Shown in pieces: positions 9,988 to 22,669 of a stretch of DNA of 64,000 nt. This stretch comes from Garcia nutans (lineage: Eukaryota; Streptophyta; Magnoliopsida; Malpighiales; Euphorbiaceae). The notes beneath the pieces are model-generated. The model was not told where the DNA came from, ran no database searches, and worked only from the letters and a program-made list of their open reading frames with translations. The stretch lies in the NCBI GenBank assembly GCA_947685225.1, contig CANTUV010000024.1, forward strand, positions 20,106,001 through 20,170,000. The letters run 5' to 3'. Made by a program: the position numbers and the translations under genes. Numbering within the stretch: the first letter of the stretch is position 1; every line of letters begins with the position of its first letter.

Positions 9988-12170
9988 GGAGAAGCTTAAC
10001 TCAACAAACTTCCCTTAGCTTGAATTGTTACTCTTTTTATTTGGCTTTCTTTAGTAATTATTTAGAACAATTATGTTTTAAAAATTATGGTCATTTGAAT
10101 AAATTACTTTCATCAAAATTTTTGTTGATATTTGTTCATTTTGGTGCTCAACTAATGATGAATTTAGCTTGATCTTTATGAATTAGTATATTTGTGCATT
10201 ATAATTCTAATGAATTTACTAGATAAGGGAATTGTTCTATATCATTGAGTTGTGTACGCTTACTTAGAGAGGGCTCCTACATAATGTCCTTTGTCTAGGA
10301 CCTAGCCAGTCTTAGAACATGCTTTGACAAACTTTCGAGGCAAAATTGAACTCTGCTTATTTAAGGGAGAGATAATCTAGGCATTGTTTTATAAGCCAAT
10401 AACTAGTACCCACCCGATTAAATATTGGTTCCTAGTTGTCCCTTTGAGCCTTCATAAGATTTCAGCTTTCTCTTCATTGGCTAGTAAACCCGATAACCTA
10501 CCCTGAGCTATTGTGATACTTTTGGCAAGTCTTATAATCACTAAGGTGAAGAGGCAAGAAGATCAATGAAAAGAATGCATAGTCAAGACCATAAGGATAG
10601 TTGAAGTTCACCTGATATTAGACCTAATATCTCTAATTTATTAAGATGATATCAGGGCAACAAATGATTTATCATTCTACTCCACTCATCCATAAACAGA
10701 AGTATGGAATGGTGTAAGAGAGATAATTGTTTTGGAGCTAGGACCCAACACCATAAAAAAACAAAAACAAAAATAAAAATAAGAACAAAAAAATAATAAA
10801 AAACAAAAAGAGAAAGAAAAGAAAAAAAAAGAAAAAAAAAAGAAAAATGAGTACTGAGTTTGTACAAAAGCAAAAGGAAAAGATGAAGATTATTTTAATC
10901 AATTCTATATCTCTTCCATGGAGATAAAAGGAAATTAGAGTATAGCAAAGATTACCCCCAACTGCCTATGGCTCCAACAGAAAATCATAGTGTGAAGGTT
11001 TATCAACAGTGTTACATCAGCTCCGATCTTAAAATGGCTTTCATTTAACCCATGTCCCTTATAGACCCCATTCCAAGCCTATCAAAGACCTGTTGATCTC
11101 TCTTGGTTGGTAGGGTCTATTAGTGGAGATAGTTTGAATAAGCATGCATATGAGATAGACAATATTCAAACTCAGTGAGACCTTTGACCAAGTAATGTGT
11201 ATGTGTCTATTTGAAGTGCAACAGTTCTTGCTTAAATAGAAATGATTCTCGAGTTTAGTATGATAAGTAGGATTATTATGTTATAGATATGTTAATTTGG
11301 GAAATCAAGTCTTGAGGCATAATGACACTGATTTGACAAAGTCAACATTTGATTTTAAAAAAAATTATTTTCATGTTGTAAAAAGCCTTTAAGTTAAGGG
11401 AAATATGTTGAATAGTCGAACCTCGAAGGACACATTAGAAAAAGTAAATGATTGTTGGCGAGATTATGAAGAAGCCACCAACTGACATGTTGAATCATAG
11501 TTTGAAATGGATGTATCCCTAACTCCACTGCTTGGGCCTCACAACTCATGTTTTCAACATCTCAAAGATAAAAGCCATAAATGCAAAGCTTTCTATCATT
11601 CCAATGAAAGACCTGAACAGGCATCTGGAAGGAGTCAATGAGAACACTTTAGCTGATCACCTCGGTCTATGAGTCAACACAACCACTATAAGTATTACTC
11701 ATGCATATCATGCATACATGAGCATATCACACTGCATTTTTCTTTGTCAAAAGTAAACAACAATACTCTATGAAGCAAACATGAATCGGAGATGGAATCA
11801 GGTGGCATGGACGACCCATTGCTTGAGGAAGCTCCAGTCAATTTGCAAAAAGAAGAAGTGTATGCTTGTGCAAAGAACTAGACAATAAAAACATCAATCA
11901 AAGCCTGCATAAAAAAATCTTTGGTTTGAGCCTATACAGGGGGCAAAGTCTTTCTCTTCAATTTTTGAGTTTATGGCGCGTACAAAAAATTTGCAGACTC
12001 ACTTTCAATATTTTTGCCACATAGGGGGCAAGGAGAAAATATAAGGGGCCAGCTAAAAAATGGCTGAAGTTTTTGTAAAAGAATGGAACATTAGAGCTAT
12101 CAAAAGAATGAAGATGCAAAAGAAAAAAGATTAGTCCAGCTAGAAGAGCTGAAGCCAATATATGATAAAA
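9988..12170 (+). other. A: long non-coding region after gag
   Basis: No coding similarity is seen. The region is colinear with B's post-gag region (20216-22669, opposite strand), for example ACCCATGTCCCTTATAGACC and AGCATGCATATGAGATAGAC. It includes an A-rich purine tract (about 10757-10850) that B shares as a pyrimidine tract at about 21810-21885. Two G-run motifs are also shared with B: CAGGGGGCAAAG near 11937 and AGGGGGCAAGGAGAAAATAT near 12023. Pol is absent, which defines this as a gag-only element. Confidence 0.6.
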
Positions 12171-12558
12171 GTTCAAAAGGATGAAGATCCAATTTAAAGG
12201 GAAAAGACCCGATTTCCAAGGATGAAGATCCATTTTCAAGGGTGAAGACCCAATGCCAAGGATGAAGATCCACTTTCAAGGGTAAAGACCCGATCTCGAA
12301 GGATGAAGATCCACTTTAAAGGGTGAAGACCCGATGCCAAGGATGAAGATCTAATTTCAAAGGATGAAGACCCGAAGTCCAAAGGATGAAGATCCATTTT
12401 GAAGGGTGAAGACCTTGCAACGGATGAAGATCCAGCTTAAAGGATGAAAATTCACTTTAAAGGCTGAAGACTCGATCTCTAAGGTTGAAGATCCATTTTT
12501 AAGGGTGAAGACTCGATGCCAATGATGAAGATCCATTTTCAAGGGTGAAGACCCGATT
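12171..12558 (+). repeat. about 40-bp minisatellite in A
   Basis: About 9-10 tandem degenerate copies of a unit alternating GGATGAAGATCCACTTT and CAAGGGTGAAGACCCGAT. The array is cut at 12558 by insertion of G. A shorter version on the other strand lies in B (about 20080-20215). In B it is followed by the 20-bp and 68-bp arrays; in A those would lie beyond the right end of the window. Confidence 0.9.
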
Positions 12559-15500
12559 TGTAACATCTGTGATTTTGGAGAAATTAAAAAAGTATTTGGA
12601 GATATAAATTGTATATACTCAATATATATATCTAGAGTATATAACATATACATATGGTATATCAATTGTATATGTTGGATTAATACATTACATACTTAAT
12701 ATTTAATACAAATATAAGGTACATTTTATGTGTATATAAGATACACATTACTTGTGCATATGTGTAATATCCTAAATTTTTGAAAAGTTCTAATTTTTAG
12801 AAATTTGATAAAATAAATTATATTTTAAATGGATAAATTAAATTAATGGTTTTAAATGAAAAATGAAGGGGTTTTAAATGAAAATGTGGATAATATATGT
12901 GATATATATGTAAAATATACATAACATATAAAAGTCAACACTTTTTAAAAGAAAAGTCAAAGTAAAAGGGTATTTTGGTAATTAAATATTAAAATTTAAA
13001 ATTAATAAAATAATTCAAAAATAAGTTATTTTTGAATGGAAGAGGGAATTTAGGACTTTTAATTTATTAAATAAATAATTAAATAAATAATTATTAAATT
13101 ATTTTAATATATAGATATGGTTTAAAATTAAAGGGTGAAAGGAAAGAGAAATAAAAAAAAATAAAGTCTTCTTCTTCTTCTTTCCTTCAAGGCCGAATTT
13201 CATGGCTTCAAGAGAGGGATTTGCTTCTTCCATACTCCAAAAATTGAAGAGATTTTAAGGATTCAAGTAGAGTTTTAGAAGTTTCTTCATCAATTGGTAA
13301 ACTTTCTTACCAAAATTTCAAATTCTATGGAAAAGTGTATTATGTAAATTTTGGAATTCTATAGTAGCATGATTTAATTGCTTAGTTGGATATGAATGAA
13401 GTTGTTTTGAATGGTTATTAATGATTTTAAGGTTGGATTAAAGAAATGGTTGAGTTTGGGTAAGATTGGTGAAGAGAGAGAATTTAGGGTTATGTAATTT
13501 TTAGGGTTTTGAAATCATGGTTTTTAATTGTGTAAATTGATTCTAAATGAGTTGTTTTGATAAATAAACAAGTATTTTAAAGTCAAATATTGGATTTGGT
13601 TGTGTTTGGTTGGAGTTTGAGAATGGAAGTGGAGATTTAGGGTTTTGGAAAAGTGATTTTCCAAAGTGGTTGAATTGTGTGATTTTATTTGTTTAAGCAT
13701 GTTGTTTAGTGTTAAAAGTGATTAATATAAGCTTGAAATGAGTAATGGATTGTGTTGGAATGGAAAACCTTCAATGGAGGAAGGTTATGCCATTTTTGAT
13801 ATTTTGTGTATAAGAGTGTATTGTTATAATGTAAATGATTTAAATGTATCAAAATATGTTTTTAATGATATTAATAATCTTAAAACACTAATTTAAATGG
13901 CTTGATATGGTTTTTCAAAGTTAAAGTGAGGTGAAGCTTAATTTTGGGATTTGGTTTAGAGTGATGTTTAATTATGGTTTGATGTCGATAATACCTTAGA
14001 ATATGATATTAAATGATTATGTATGATCACATTTGGTATAGGCATTGAGGGAGGTTGATTTGCTTCATCCAAGTGGTGAAGGGCAAGTTGGAAGGATAGG
14101 ATTGGAGGTTGTATTAAGCTTGCTTTGGGTTGCTAATAGAGGTATGTACAAACTTTGAGTATAATGTTTATATTTGCATGACATTTGGATTTAACACATT
14201 TTGGTTAAAAAATGTGTTAAGCTACTTGGTTCATTGATTGAGTATGAATAATGTGCTATGACATTTGTAATGTAATATATGTGTTAAATGCATTGTGAAA
14301 AGCCATTGATAATGGCTAAATTGTGTAAAGTGTGAAATATGCATATTATGTGAAAATACCCAAAGTAATTGGGTAATGTGTTGTGAATGCAAAAATGAGA
14401 TATGTTGAATAATAAAATGAATTGATATTGATAAAAATGAGAAAAAATAAGAAAAGGGAGAAAAATGAGAAAGACGTGAAAAATGAGAAAAAAAGGTGAA
14501 AAATAAGGCAATGAGCCTAGTTTGATTATGAGAAATAAAATGAGAAATGAATTATGAAAGTATTTGATAATGAGATAAATAAATTAATTGTGTGCCTAGT
14601 ATGTTTTTCAATTTTCAGAGTTCTGGGTTTGGCGGCATGCCTATGAATTGCTGGGCAGGTGAAAAGACCGGGTCGTAAGTCGAACCCAGCTGATAAATGA
14701 TAAATATAATGTTTTTGGGGTGAAAAGACTGGGTCGTAAGCCTCAAAAACCGTAGCAGTCTAGCCGGGTTAAGGACCAAGATATTGAGGCCTAAGGGTCT
14801 AGCCGGGTTGAGGTCCAAGAGACTGGGGCTGTTACATTACCCATGGATATATATATATTGCCTACGTGCTAGACACATGGTGTCATTATGGACCAAAGCA
14901 GTAACTCTGAAATTTGAATAGCATATTAGATCCTTTTTGGGCCCATGCTTGTCTTTGCTTTAATGCGAATTATGAATTGTGATACAATTGAGCAATATAA
15001 TGTTATGAGTTGTGAGTATGAAATATTTGAAAATTTTAAGAAAGTGAAATGATGTGACCTCTATATGCAAAGTGAATTGGCATTACTTTACATTTTTATT
15101 ATTATCAAAGTTTGTAACACTAGGCTTCGGCTTAGCGCGATTGTAATTCGCCGCGCAGGTGTCATGGACGTTTTGGTAGAGCCGGAGAGTTTTACTAGAC
15201 CTGGTCGGGTCTAGGTTTGTATTTATTGAGCTTGAAGAGTTGTTTTAGGTACATCAAGATCAGAGCCAGTTGCCAGCATGTACATTTTTGATATTATGTA
15301 TGTTATGATATGTTTTTGAAGCATATATTGTAAATTGTAAAGAATGATTTGAATAATTTTGTTTAAGATGGGATTTTATATATAATGTTGATATATATAT
15401 ACCTATATATAAGTATTTTGAGAAAATATGGAGAAATTGAGAAGTATTGGTGAATTGGTGAATTGATTTTATTTGGAGTGTTTGTTTTATGCAGGTTATG

Positions 15501-15769
15501 TTTTGTTGAATTTTGGAAACGTTCAAATTACAAACAAAACTCCGGCGATTTTTTTCCAGAGATTTTCATATAAAATATTTATTTTGGATTCCTATAACAA
15601 GCAAAGAATATTTATATACTATTTATTTTATATATTAGTATTTGAAATCTTAAAACAAAAATGTAAAATTTTTTATTAAATCGGTCTGTGACATTTTTAT
15701 ACCGTATATGCGTATTTTACATATGTTGAAAATATGTATTGTACGTATATAGGGTATAAGGGTGTTACA
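12559..15769 (+). mobile_element. G: 5' LTR (3211 bp)
   Basis: Starts TGTAACATCTGTG and ends GGGTGTTACA. It has the module order of the other Tekay-type LTRs: inverted TATA-like region (12610-12660), pyrimidine-rich leader, donor-like GGTAAAC (13297), acceptor-like GGTATAG (14040), donor-like AGGTATGTAC (14142), acceptor-like TTTTCAG/AGTTCTG (14628), GGCGGCATGCC, two copies of GGTGAAAAGACNGGGTCGTAAG, ACCAAAGCAGTAACTCTG and the paired hairpin. A second LTR-start-like TGTAATATCC lies 204 bp inside at 12763. Confidence 0.85.
15120..15156 (+). promoter_or_regulatory. paired hairpin motif in G 5' LTR
   Basis: Stem 1 CTAGGC/GCTTAG with a TTCG loop (one G-U-type pair), then GCGCG...CGCGC, then AGGTG. 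The sequence differs from C and D, but the stems persist. Confidence 0.6.
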
Positions 15770-15776
15770 TTTATTT

Positions 15777-15788
15777 TAGTATCAGAGC
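15777..15788 (+). other. G: primer-binding site
   Basis: TAGTATCAGAGC, one mismatch from TGGTATCAGAGC, the sequence complementary to the 3' end of plant initiator methionine tRNA. It lies 7 bases after the LTR end. Confidence 0.8.
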
Positions 15789-16765
15789 CTAGGTTTGAGG
15801 TTCTCGACCTAGGTGGGATGATAGAGAGAGAATTGGAATAAAAAAAATGAATTTTTAATTATAATGCATGCATTAGCACTGGCAATTTATCTGATCCCTG
15901 ATGTGGCAATGTCCATTTGATATAATGGATATGAGTTGAGATGGTGTCTGGATTGCATATATTAGAGTGGCACAGTGGAAACGTCATTCTAGAGATTATG
16001 GATTAAGAATTTTTGGAACTTTTATATGAAATTTAAAATTTATAGCTGATTCAATTGTTGAATAAGCGAAATTAGAAAAACAATCTAGGAAATAATTTAA
16101 GATATAAAAATAAAAGTTTCTAGAAATGAGCATGATAGTTATAGAAAAGTTTATAGATGTACCGCAAAGTGATATTGTCTGAATTGTTGGATAACTCTAG
16201 AAATGTTGGATGAGTTTGAACATTTAATAGAAAGTTTTTCTATATGTTAGAATCCAAATGTATAAAATTTTATAAATTTTAAAGATGGATCTCTAATTAA
16301 GAAAAATAGAAGAACACAGATTGTTGGAGAAATTTCAGCAACTCAGAATATGTAGAAATTGAAAAACAAAATAAATCTAGAAACTATGGTAAACCAACCC
16401 AGAAAAATCTAACATTTTACAAAAAATATCATATGTATTCCTATATCATATGGTTAAAATGTCATGAATTTTTATTAAGTTTTGATACCTGAAAAAAAAT
16501 GGACAACCGGGTGCTTATAGAGAAATTATTAAAGAGACAGATTCTTTGATTTTGGAAGATTTAATTTTTAAATATATTAAATCAACTTAGAAAATTCTAA
16601 AACTTTAAATATAAGTCCATATATGTGTCAAGTGCACATGGATAAAAGTTTACAATCTTTTATAAAGAATTGGTAAGGAATATAAAAACTAAAAGTGAGA
16701 TTGACATGAAACTGAGGAAGTTATGCAGTTTTGTGTAAGTAATAAATTAATTTTATGAGACAAAT
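15789..16765 (+). other. G: left part of non-coding interior
   Basis: Begins with GCCTAGGTTTGAGGTTCTCG, the same post-PBS sequence as in C, D and E, then AT-rich DNA with stops in all frames. I recognise no coding remnant. It ends at 16765 where B begins; CAAAT (16761-16765) would be B's left TSD. Confidence 0.6.
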
Positions 16766-19025
16766 TGTGACCGGGGATTTTCGCCCCAACTCCCGGTGGA
16801 ATGGTTCTTGCGACTTCGGCACTATTTAGGCTCGGGGCCTTAGAGAACACGGACCTAAGTCCGGAGAAAATGGAGTCGCCACCTGGACGGGCCGGGAAGA
16901 AAGAAAGGGGTGGATGACTCGATTCCTAAGGAATCCCCAACCCCCTAATTGGTTCAGAAAGTTGGGTACGTGTGGGGATGGTGAGAAATGGCCTAGCACA
17001 CCCACAACCGGTTCATTAGAACCGGCCTCCTTTACAGGTCTTAATATTATAAAATTGTTAAGTATAATAACATTATCCATATTACACACAATAAAAAGAA
17101 AGCATCATTATATTAAAATCAAAGCAATGTCCAAACAAAGTAAATAAATGGACACCCATCCAAGGATGGAAACATGTCCTTACATCACATGCCTAAATAG
17201 GACACCAACCAAAAGGTAGAAACATGCCCTTTACACAGGTTCTAAAATAGAAAAGCAAATTAAATTACATGATGTTTAACTAGTGAAGTACCCACCAAGT
17301 GGAAACATACCTCTTACAACTTTTGGAAATCTAAATTAATTGATAAAAATAAATAATCATTCATCATAAATAAATCATTCATCAAAGCTATTAATCAAGA
17401 TATAAAATAAACATCCATCCATGATAAATTAAATAAATCAATTATTGAATTCAAAGAAATTAAAGAAAAATCAAGTATGGAATTGAATAAAGCAAATAAA
17501 AGTTCAAGTATAGCTACTATTTCCATTTAGGGTTATTTATCTCATGTGTTAAGGTTTTGGAAATTCTAAAGTTAAGCTACTGTGACTTTTTAGGGAATTA
17601 AAATAGATTAGGGTTTTATGCTTTTTAAAGGTTGGTCAGACACTTTGATTAAACAAATTAAGATTTGAATGGTGAAATCATGAAAGTAGGGTTTTAAATA
17701 CCTTAAAATACTTTAATTTGTGATTTTTGGTTTATTGAACTTTAAGCTACCGTGTAATTTTTGAGTTTTTATGTTTTTATGTTTTTTAATGTTTTAAAAG
17801 GATTAAGGTTCATAAAAATTATGGTTTAAGGTTTTAAAAGGATTAGGGTTCATTATTTTAGGTTTAAAAGTTGAATTTTGAATTTTAGGGTTTTAGAATT
17901 TAGGTCACAGGTAAAAGATTTGAATTAGGGTTTTAGAAATCAATTTGATAATTTTATGAAGTTTTATGAATTTAAACAAATGGATTGAAGTTTTTATAAG
18001 TAGAAAAGATGTTTTTTAAGGCTTTTTGAATGAAATAGAACCTACTTTAATATTTTAATAGAAACAGAATTTGATTTTGGTTTTGTTGAAAAATATGTTC
18101 AATTAGAGTTTTAAGATTTTTAAGAAGAAAAGATAATAATTTTAAGTCTTTTTAGAAAAGAAGGTCACGTTTTAGTGTTTTAACTTTGGAAAACTAAATT
18201 AAAGTTCTAAGATTTTAACTTTTGAAAAACACAAAGAAACTCTAGTTTAGCTACTGTGTAAAAAAATTAGAATTTATAATTTCATACCTTCTTTTGTAAG
18301 TTGCTCCAAAAACAATTCTTCTTGGATGAACTAGCTCCAAAGACAAGCCTTTGAAATCCCCTCCCAACGTGATGTTGCTGTTCCAGAAAAGATTTAAATT
18401 CAATTTCTTCTTTTCTTTGCTTGATTTGGTTTCAAACTTTCCAAACTCCCCTTGGATTTGTTCACTCTCTGCCCCCCTCTATTTTCAATGCCTTTGGTCC
18501 TTATTTATAATGGTTTAAGGTTATTTTTTCCTAATTATACACGGCAAGTGATATTAATAAAAAAAAGAAATTAAAACCTAATTGGATTAGGTTTCAAAAA
18601 ATTTGCGTCGAAAAATTTTGCGCTGACAAAAACTGTGGCAGCGAGCCAATTTTGGGCCAGTGGGCGTGTCGCCTGCAGGAAAATCCTGCGGGAAGTTATT
18701 TTCCCCACCTACGGGAAGTTATTTAGTTTGCAGGCCTATGGGTGAAGTGTTAGGCCTAAGGGCGTGCCGCCCGCAGGAAATTCCTGCGGGCAAAACGCCC
18801 ACGGGCCCGCACGACTGCTTTTCGCTGCCAATTTTTTTCCCACTCCGATTTTATTTTTATTTTTTTAATTTTTATTTGTTTATTTTCATTTTTTATTAGT
18901 AAAAATTAGATACTAAGGTAAAAATTACTTAATTAAAATTATTTTGGACCAATTAGATAACAAAAATCATTTTGGGCTAAATAAAACATATTAGATCGGA
19001 TTGGGTCAAAAATTAAGGGTCTACA
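16766..19025 (-). mobile_element. B: 3' LTR (2260 bp)
   Basis: Read on the + strand it starts TGTGACCGGGG and ends GGGTCTACA. It is colinear with 54796-56999 by eye. It contains a gene-desert-like AT-rich middle with many TTAGGGTTTTA strings and a GC-rich block (about 18590-18830) with repeated CCTGCAGG/CCTGCGGG pieces, near the start of the LTR as transcribed (- strand). No gene is seen in it. Confidence 0.9.
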
Positions 19026-19038
19026 GTTTGCTCCCTGC
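19026..19038 (-). other. B: polypurine tract
   Basis: GCAGGGAGCAAAC on the - strand, directly abutting the 3' LTR start TGTAGACCC; used to prime plus-strand DNA. Confidence 0.75.
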
Positions 19039-19099
19039 TTGAATTATCTGAAACCTTAGTGAAAGAGAGTGAAAATCAAAAAGACTTAATTTTTGAAAT

Positions 19100-19590
19100 G
19101 GCGACTTGTTTTGGGTACTTGGACCCAATTTGAGTTCTGGACTCATGGATGGTTATAGGTTCTAGACCCAAGGCAAATTTGGGTTCCGGACCCGGATTCG
19201 AGTTCTGGACTCGAGGATATTTCTAGGTTCGGGACCTAAGAAAAATTCAGGTTCTGGACCCGGATTCAAGTTCTGGACTCAAGGATAATTCTAGGTTCTG
19301 GACCTAAGGAACATTTGGGTTCTGGACCTGAGAAAAATTCTAGGTTCTGAACCTAAGGAAAATTTGGGCTTTGGACCAGGTTCGAGTTCTGGACTCAGGG
19401 ATAATTCTAGGTTTTGGACCTAAGGAAAATTTGGGTTCTGGACCCGGTTTGAGTCCTGGACTCAAGGATGTTCTAGGTTCAGGACCTAAGGAAAATTTGG
19501 GTTCTGGACCCGGATTCGAGTTCTGAACTCGAGGATAATTCTAGGTTCTGGACCTAAGGAAAATTTGGGTTCTGGACCTGGTTCAAATTA
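19100..19590 (-). repeat. 68-bp minisatellite (about 7 copies) in B
   Basis: Units built from GGGTTCTGGACCCGGATTCG, AGTTCTGGACTCGAGGATAA and TTCTAGGTTCTGGACCTAAG followed by GAAAATTT (+ strand reading). It is the reverse complement of the 67-bp array in Z, with the same three sub-blocks. Confidence 0.9.
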
Positions 19591-19599
19591 ATTTTGAGC

Positions 19600-20020
19600 T
19601 AATTTGGGTACTTGATTTAGGTACTTGGACCTAAAATTGGGTACTTAGACCCGGGATTGGGTACTTGGACCCGAGATTGGGTACTTGGACCCTAGCTTGA
19701 ATTGATTTTGGGTACTTGGACCAGGGATTGGGTACTTGGACCCGAGATTAATTTGATTTGGAAACTTGGACCCGAGATTGGGTACTTGGACCCAAGCTTG
19801 GGTACTTGGACCCGAGCTTGAATTGATTTTGGGTACTTGGACCCGAGATTGGGTACTTGGACCCGGGATTGGGTGCTTGGACCCGAGCTTGAATTGATTT
19901 TGGGTATTTGGACCCGAGATTGGGTACTTGGACCCAAGATTGGGTACTTGGACCCGGGATTGATTTGATTTGGGTACTTGGACCCGAGCTTGGGTACTTG
20001 GACCTGAGATTGATTTGATT
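19600..20020 (-). repeat. about 20-bp minisatellite in B
   Basis: Some twenty copies of GGGTACTTGGACCCGAGATT and variants, grouped into higher-order blocks by inserted TTGAATTGATTTT. On the - strand the array and its upstream flank stay open for 165 codons (19692-20189) as a low-complexity Ser/Gln/Lys/Pro repeat. I regard that as a by-product of a repeat lacking stops, not a gene. Confidence 0.9.
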
Positions 20021-20079
20021 TGACTAACCTTTTAGTTGGGAAGTCTGACTGCTCTGGCTGTTTTATGCATTGTGATTCT

Positions 20080-20215
20080 TCACCATCAAATTGGATCTTC
20101 ATCCTTTGAGACCGGGTCTTTATCCTTGAAAATGAATCTTCATCTTTTGACATCGGGTCTTTACCCTTGAAACATTGATCTTTATCCATTGGAGGTCGGG
20201 TCTTTACCCTGGCTT
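20080..20215 (-). repeat. about 40-bp minisatellite remnant in B
   Basis: Three to four degenerate units of the A-type repeat (CGGGTCTTTACCCTTGAA, TCTTCATCTTTTGA on the + strand). Shorter than the A array. Confidence 0.75.
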
Positions 20216-22669
20216 TAGCTCTTTTAGCTCGATTCTTTTGAGAGTTCTAATTGTTCCATTCTTTTGTTCTTCCTTTTTTCAAAGATTTAGCTATTTTTAA
20301 TTGGACCTTATATCCTCTCCTTGCCCCCCTGTGTGGCAAAATATTTGTAAGTGAGTTTAAAGATATTTGGTATATAAACCCAAAAAATTGAAAAGGAGAA
20401 ACTTTGCCCCCTGTGTAGGCTCAAACCAAAGATTTTTTCCATGCAAGCTTTGATTGATATTTTTCTTGTCTAGTTCTTCACACAAGCATGCATTTCTTCT
20501 CTTTGTAAAATTACTGGAGCTTTCTCAAGCAATGGGCTTTCCATGCCCTCCTGATTTGACATCTTCTTTTGATTCTTCACTTCACAGAGTGTTTGCTGTT
20601 CACTTTGATAAAGAATAGACAATACAAGACAAGAAAGTACGATGTGATATGCTCATGTATGCATGATATGCATGAATAATACTTACAGTTGTTCCATTGA
20701 CTCACAGACCGAGGTGATCAGCAGAAGTGTTCTCATTGGTTTCGTTTTGACGCTTGTTCAAGTCTTGCATTGGAATGATCGAAAGCTTTGCATTTGTGGC
20801 TTTTATCTTCTATATGTTGAGAACATGAGTGGTAGAGACCCCTAATGGTAGAGTCAGGGATGCATCCATTTCGAATTATGTTTCAGCATGTCAATTGGCA
20901 GCTTGCCAATAATCATTTTCTTTGCCCAATATGTCCTTTGGAGGTTCAACATACTTCCCTTAAATTGAAGGCTTTGTATGACAAAACATTTTTTTTTTAA
21001 TTTTGATTTTGAAATCAAATGTTGGCTTTGCCAAATTAATGTCAATGTACCTCAGGACTTGATTTTTCCAAATTAACATATCTATAACATGACAACCCTA
21101 GTTACCGTACTAAACTCGGGAATCATTTCTATTTAAGCAAGAACTATTGCACTTCAGATAGGCACATACACATTACTTGGCCAAAGGTCTCATTTGAGTT
21201 TAGATATTGTCTATCTCATATGCATGCTTATTCCAACTATCTCCACTAATAGATTCTACCTACCAAGAGAGATCAACAGGTCTTTGATAGGCTTGAAATG
21301 GGGTCTATAAGGGACATGGGTTAAAGTGAAGGCCATTTGTAAGTTGGGGCTGATGTGATACAATGGACAAGCCTTCACACTATAAATTTCTTGTTTAATT
21401 TTAAACGGCTTGGAGGCAATCTTGCTAGACTCCAAATTCCTTCTATATCTTTTTGGCATTAATCTGGATCTTGATAGGGACAGTCTTTGCCCTTGCAAAA
21501 AGTTTGGTACCCAAATTTTTTTCCTTTTCTTCTTCTCCCTTTTCTTTATTTCTCTTACTCTTTCCTTTCCTTTCTCTTTATTTTCCTTACTCTTCCTTCC
21601 TTTGAGCATTCTATCATTTTGTCCTTCTTTCTTATAGAACTATCAAGTATAGAGCTTTTAAGCATTGAATGGTCTTTCTCCTTTTTCTCCAATTTTGATT
21701 GAATCTTTGGTTGGGTTGGACAAATTCAAGTCAAACCATCCTTATGGAAGCCTTTTGCTGCTTTAGGTAAAAGAGAACTCAGTTGGCTTTCTGAATCACC
21801 TTTTTAGGTTTTATCTTCTTTTTTTTTCTTTTTCTATTCTCTTTTTTTTTTCTTTTTCTATTCTCTTTTTTCTTTCTTTTTTTCCTTTTTTGGTTATAGC
21901 TCAAACATAGTTGTCTTGTTTGTACCAACTTGGGCTTCCAATAATGGATAAGTGGAGTAACATAAATCTTCTTTAATAGGGATAAATCATTTGTTGATAT
22001 ATTGGAGACATTAAGGGAACTTCAACTACCCTTAAGGTTTTGAGAACATCAACTATCCTTATGGTCTTGAAAACATCAACTACCCTTATGGTCTTGAGAA
22101 CCTCAACTATCTTCATAGTCTTGACTACTCATTTCTTTCTTTGATCTTCTTGCCTTTCACCTTTGTGATCATAAGACTTGTCAAAAGTATCACAACAGCT
22201 CAAGGTAGGTTGTTGAGGTTATATGCCAATTAAAAGAAAGCTAAAATTTTATGAAGGCTCAAAGGGACAACTAGGGATTAATATTTAATTGGGCGGATAC
22301 TAGTTGTTGGCTAATCAAACAATGCCTAGATCATCTCTCCCTTAAATAAGCAGTGTTCAATTTCGCCTCGAAAGTTTGTCAAAGCATGTTCTAAGACTGA
22401 CTAAGACCTAGACAAAGATAATTATGCAGGAGCCCTCTCTAAGTAAGCATACACAACTCGATGCTATAGAGTAATTCCTTCATCTAGTAAAGTCATTCGA
22501 GTCATGATGCCTAGACACATTAATTTATAAACATCAAGCTAAATTCCTCATTGGTTGAGCATAAAAATTTATGATAAAAATAATTTAAATTTGAAAAACA
22601 CAATAGTTCTAAAATATTAAAGAAAGTAAGATTGAAAAGCAACATTCAAGATAAGGAAAGTTCATTGAG
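20216..22669 (-). other. B: non-coding region between gag and repeats
   Basis: Colinear with A 9988-12170. It includes CTTGCCCCCC at 20321-20330 and TTTGCCCCCTGTG near 20404, the complements of A's two G-run motifs. It also has a long pyrimidine tract (about 21510-21600 and 21810-21885) and a local repeat of AACTACCCTTATGGTCTTGA (22018-22125). No coding similarity is seen. Confidence 0.6.

Noticed and set aside
10652..10873. Phe-rich open frame on the - strand
   Set aside because: It is the A-rich purine tract read on the complementary strand; low complexity only.
19692..20189. 165-codon open frame on the - strand
   Set aside because: It is the 20-bp and 40-bp minisatellites read through; the repeat happens to lack stops and encodes a low-complexity Ser/Gln/Lys/Pro string.
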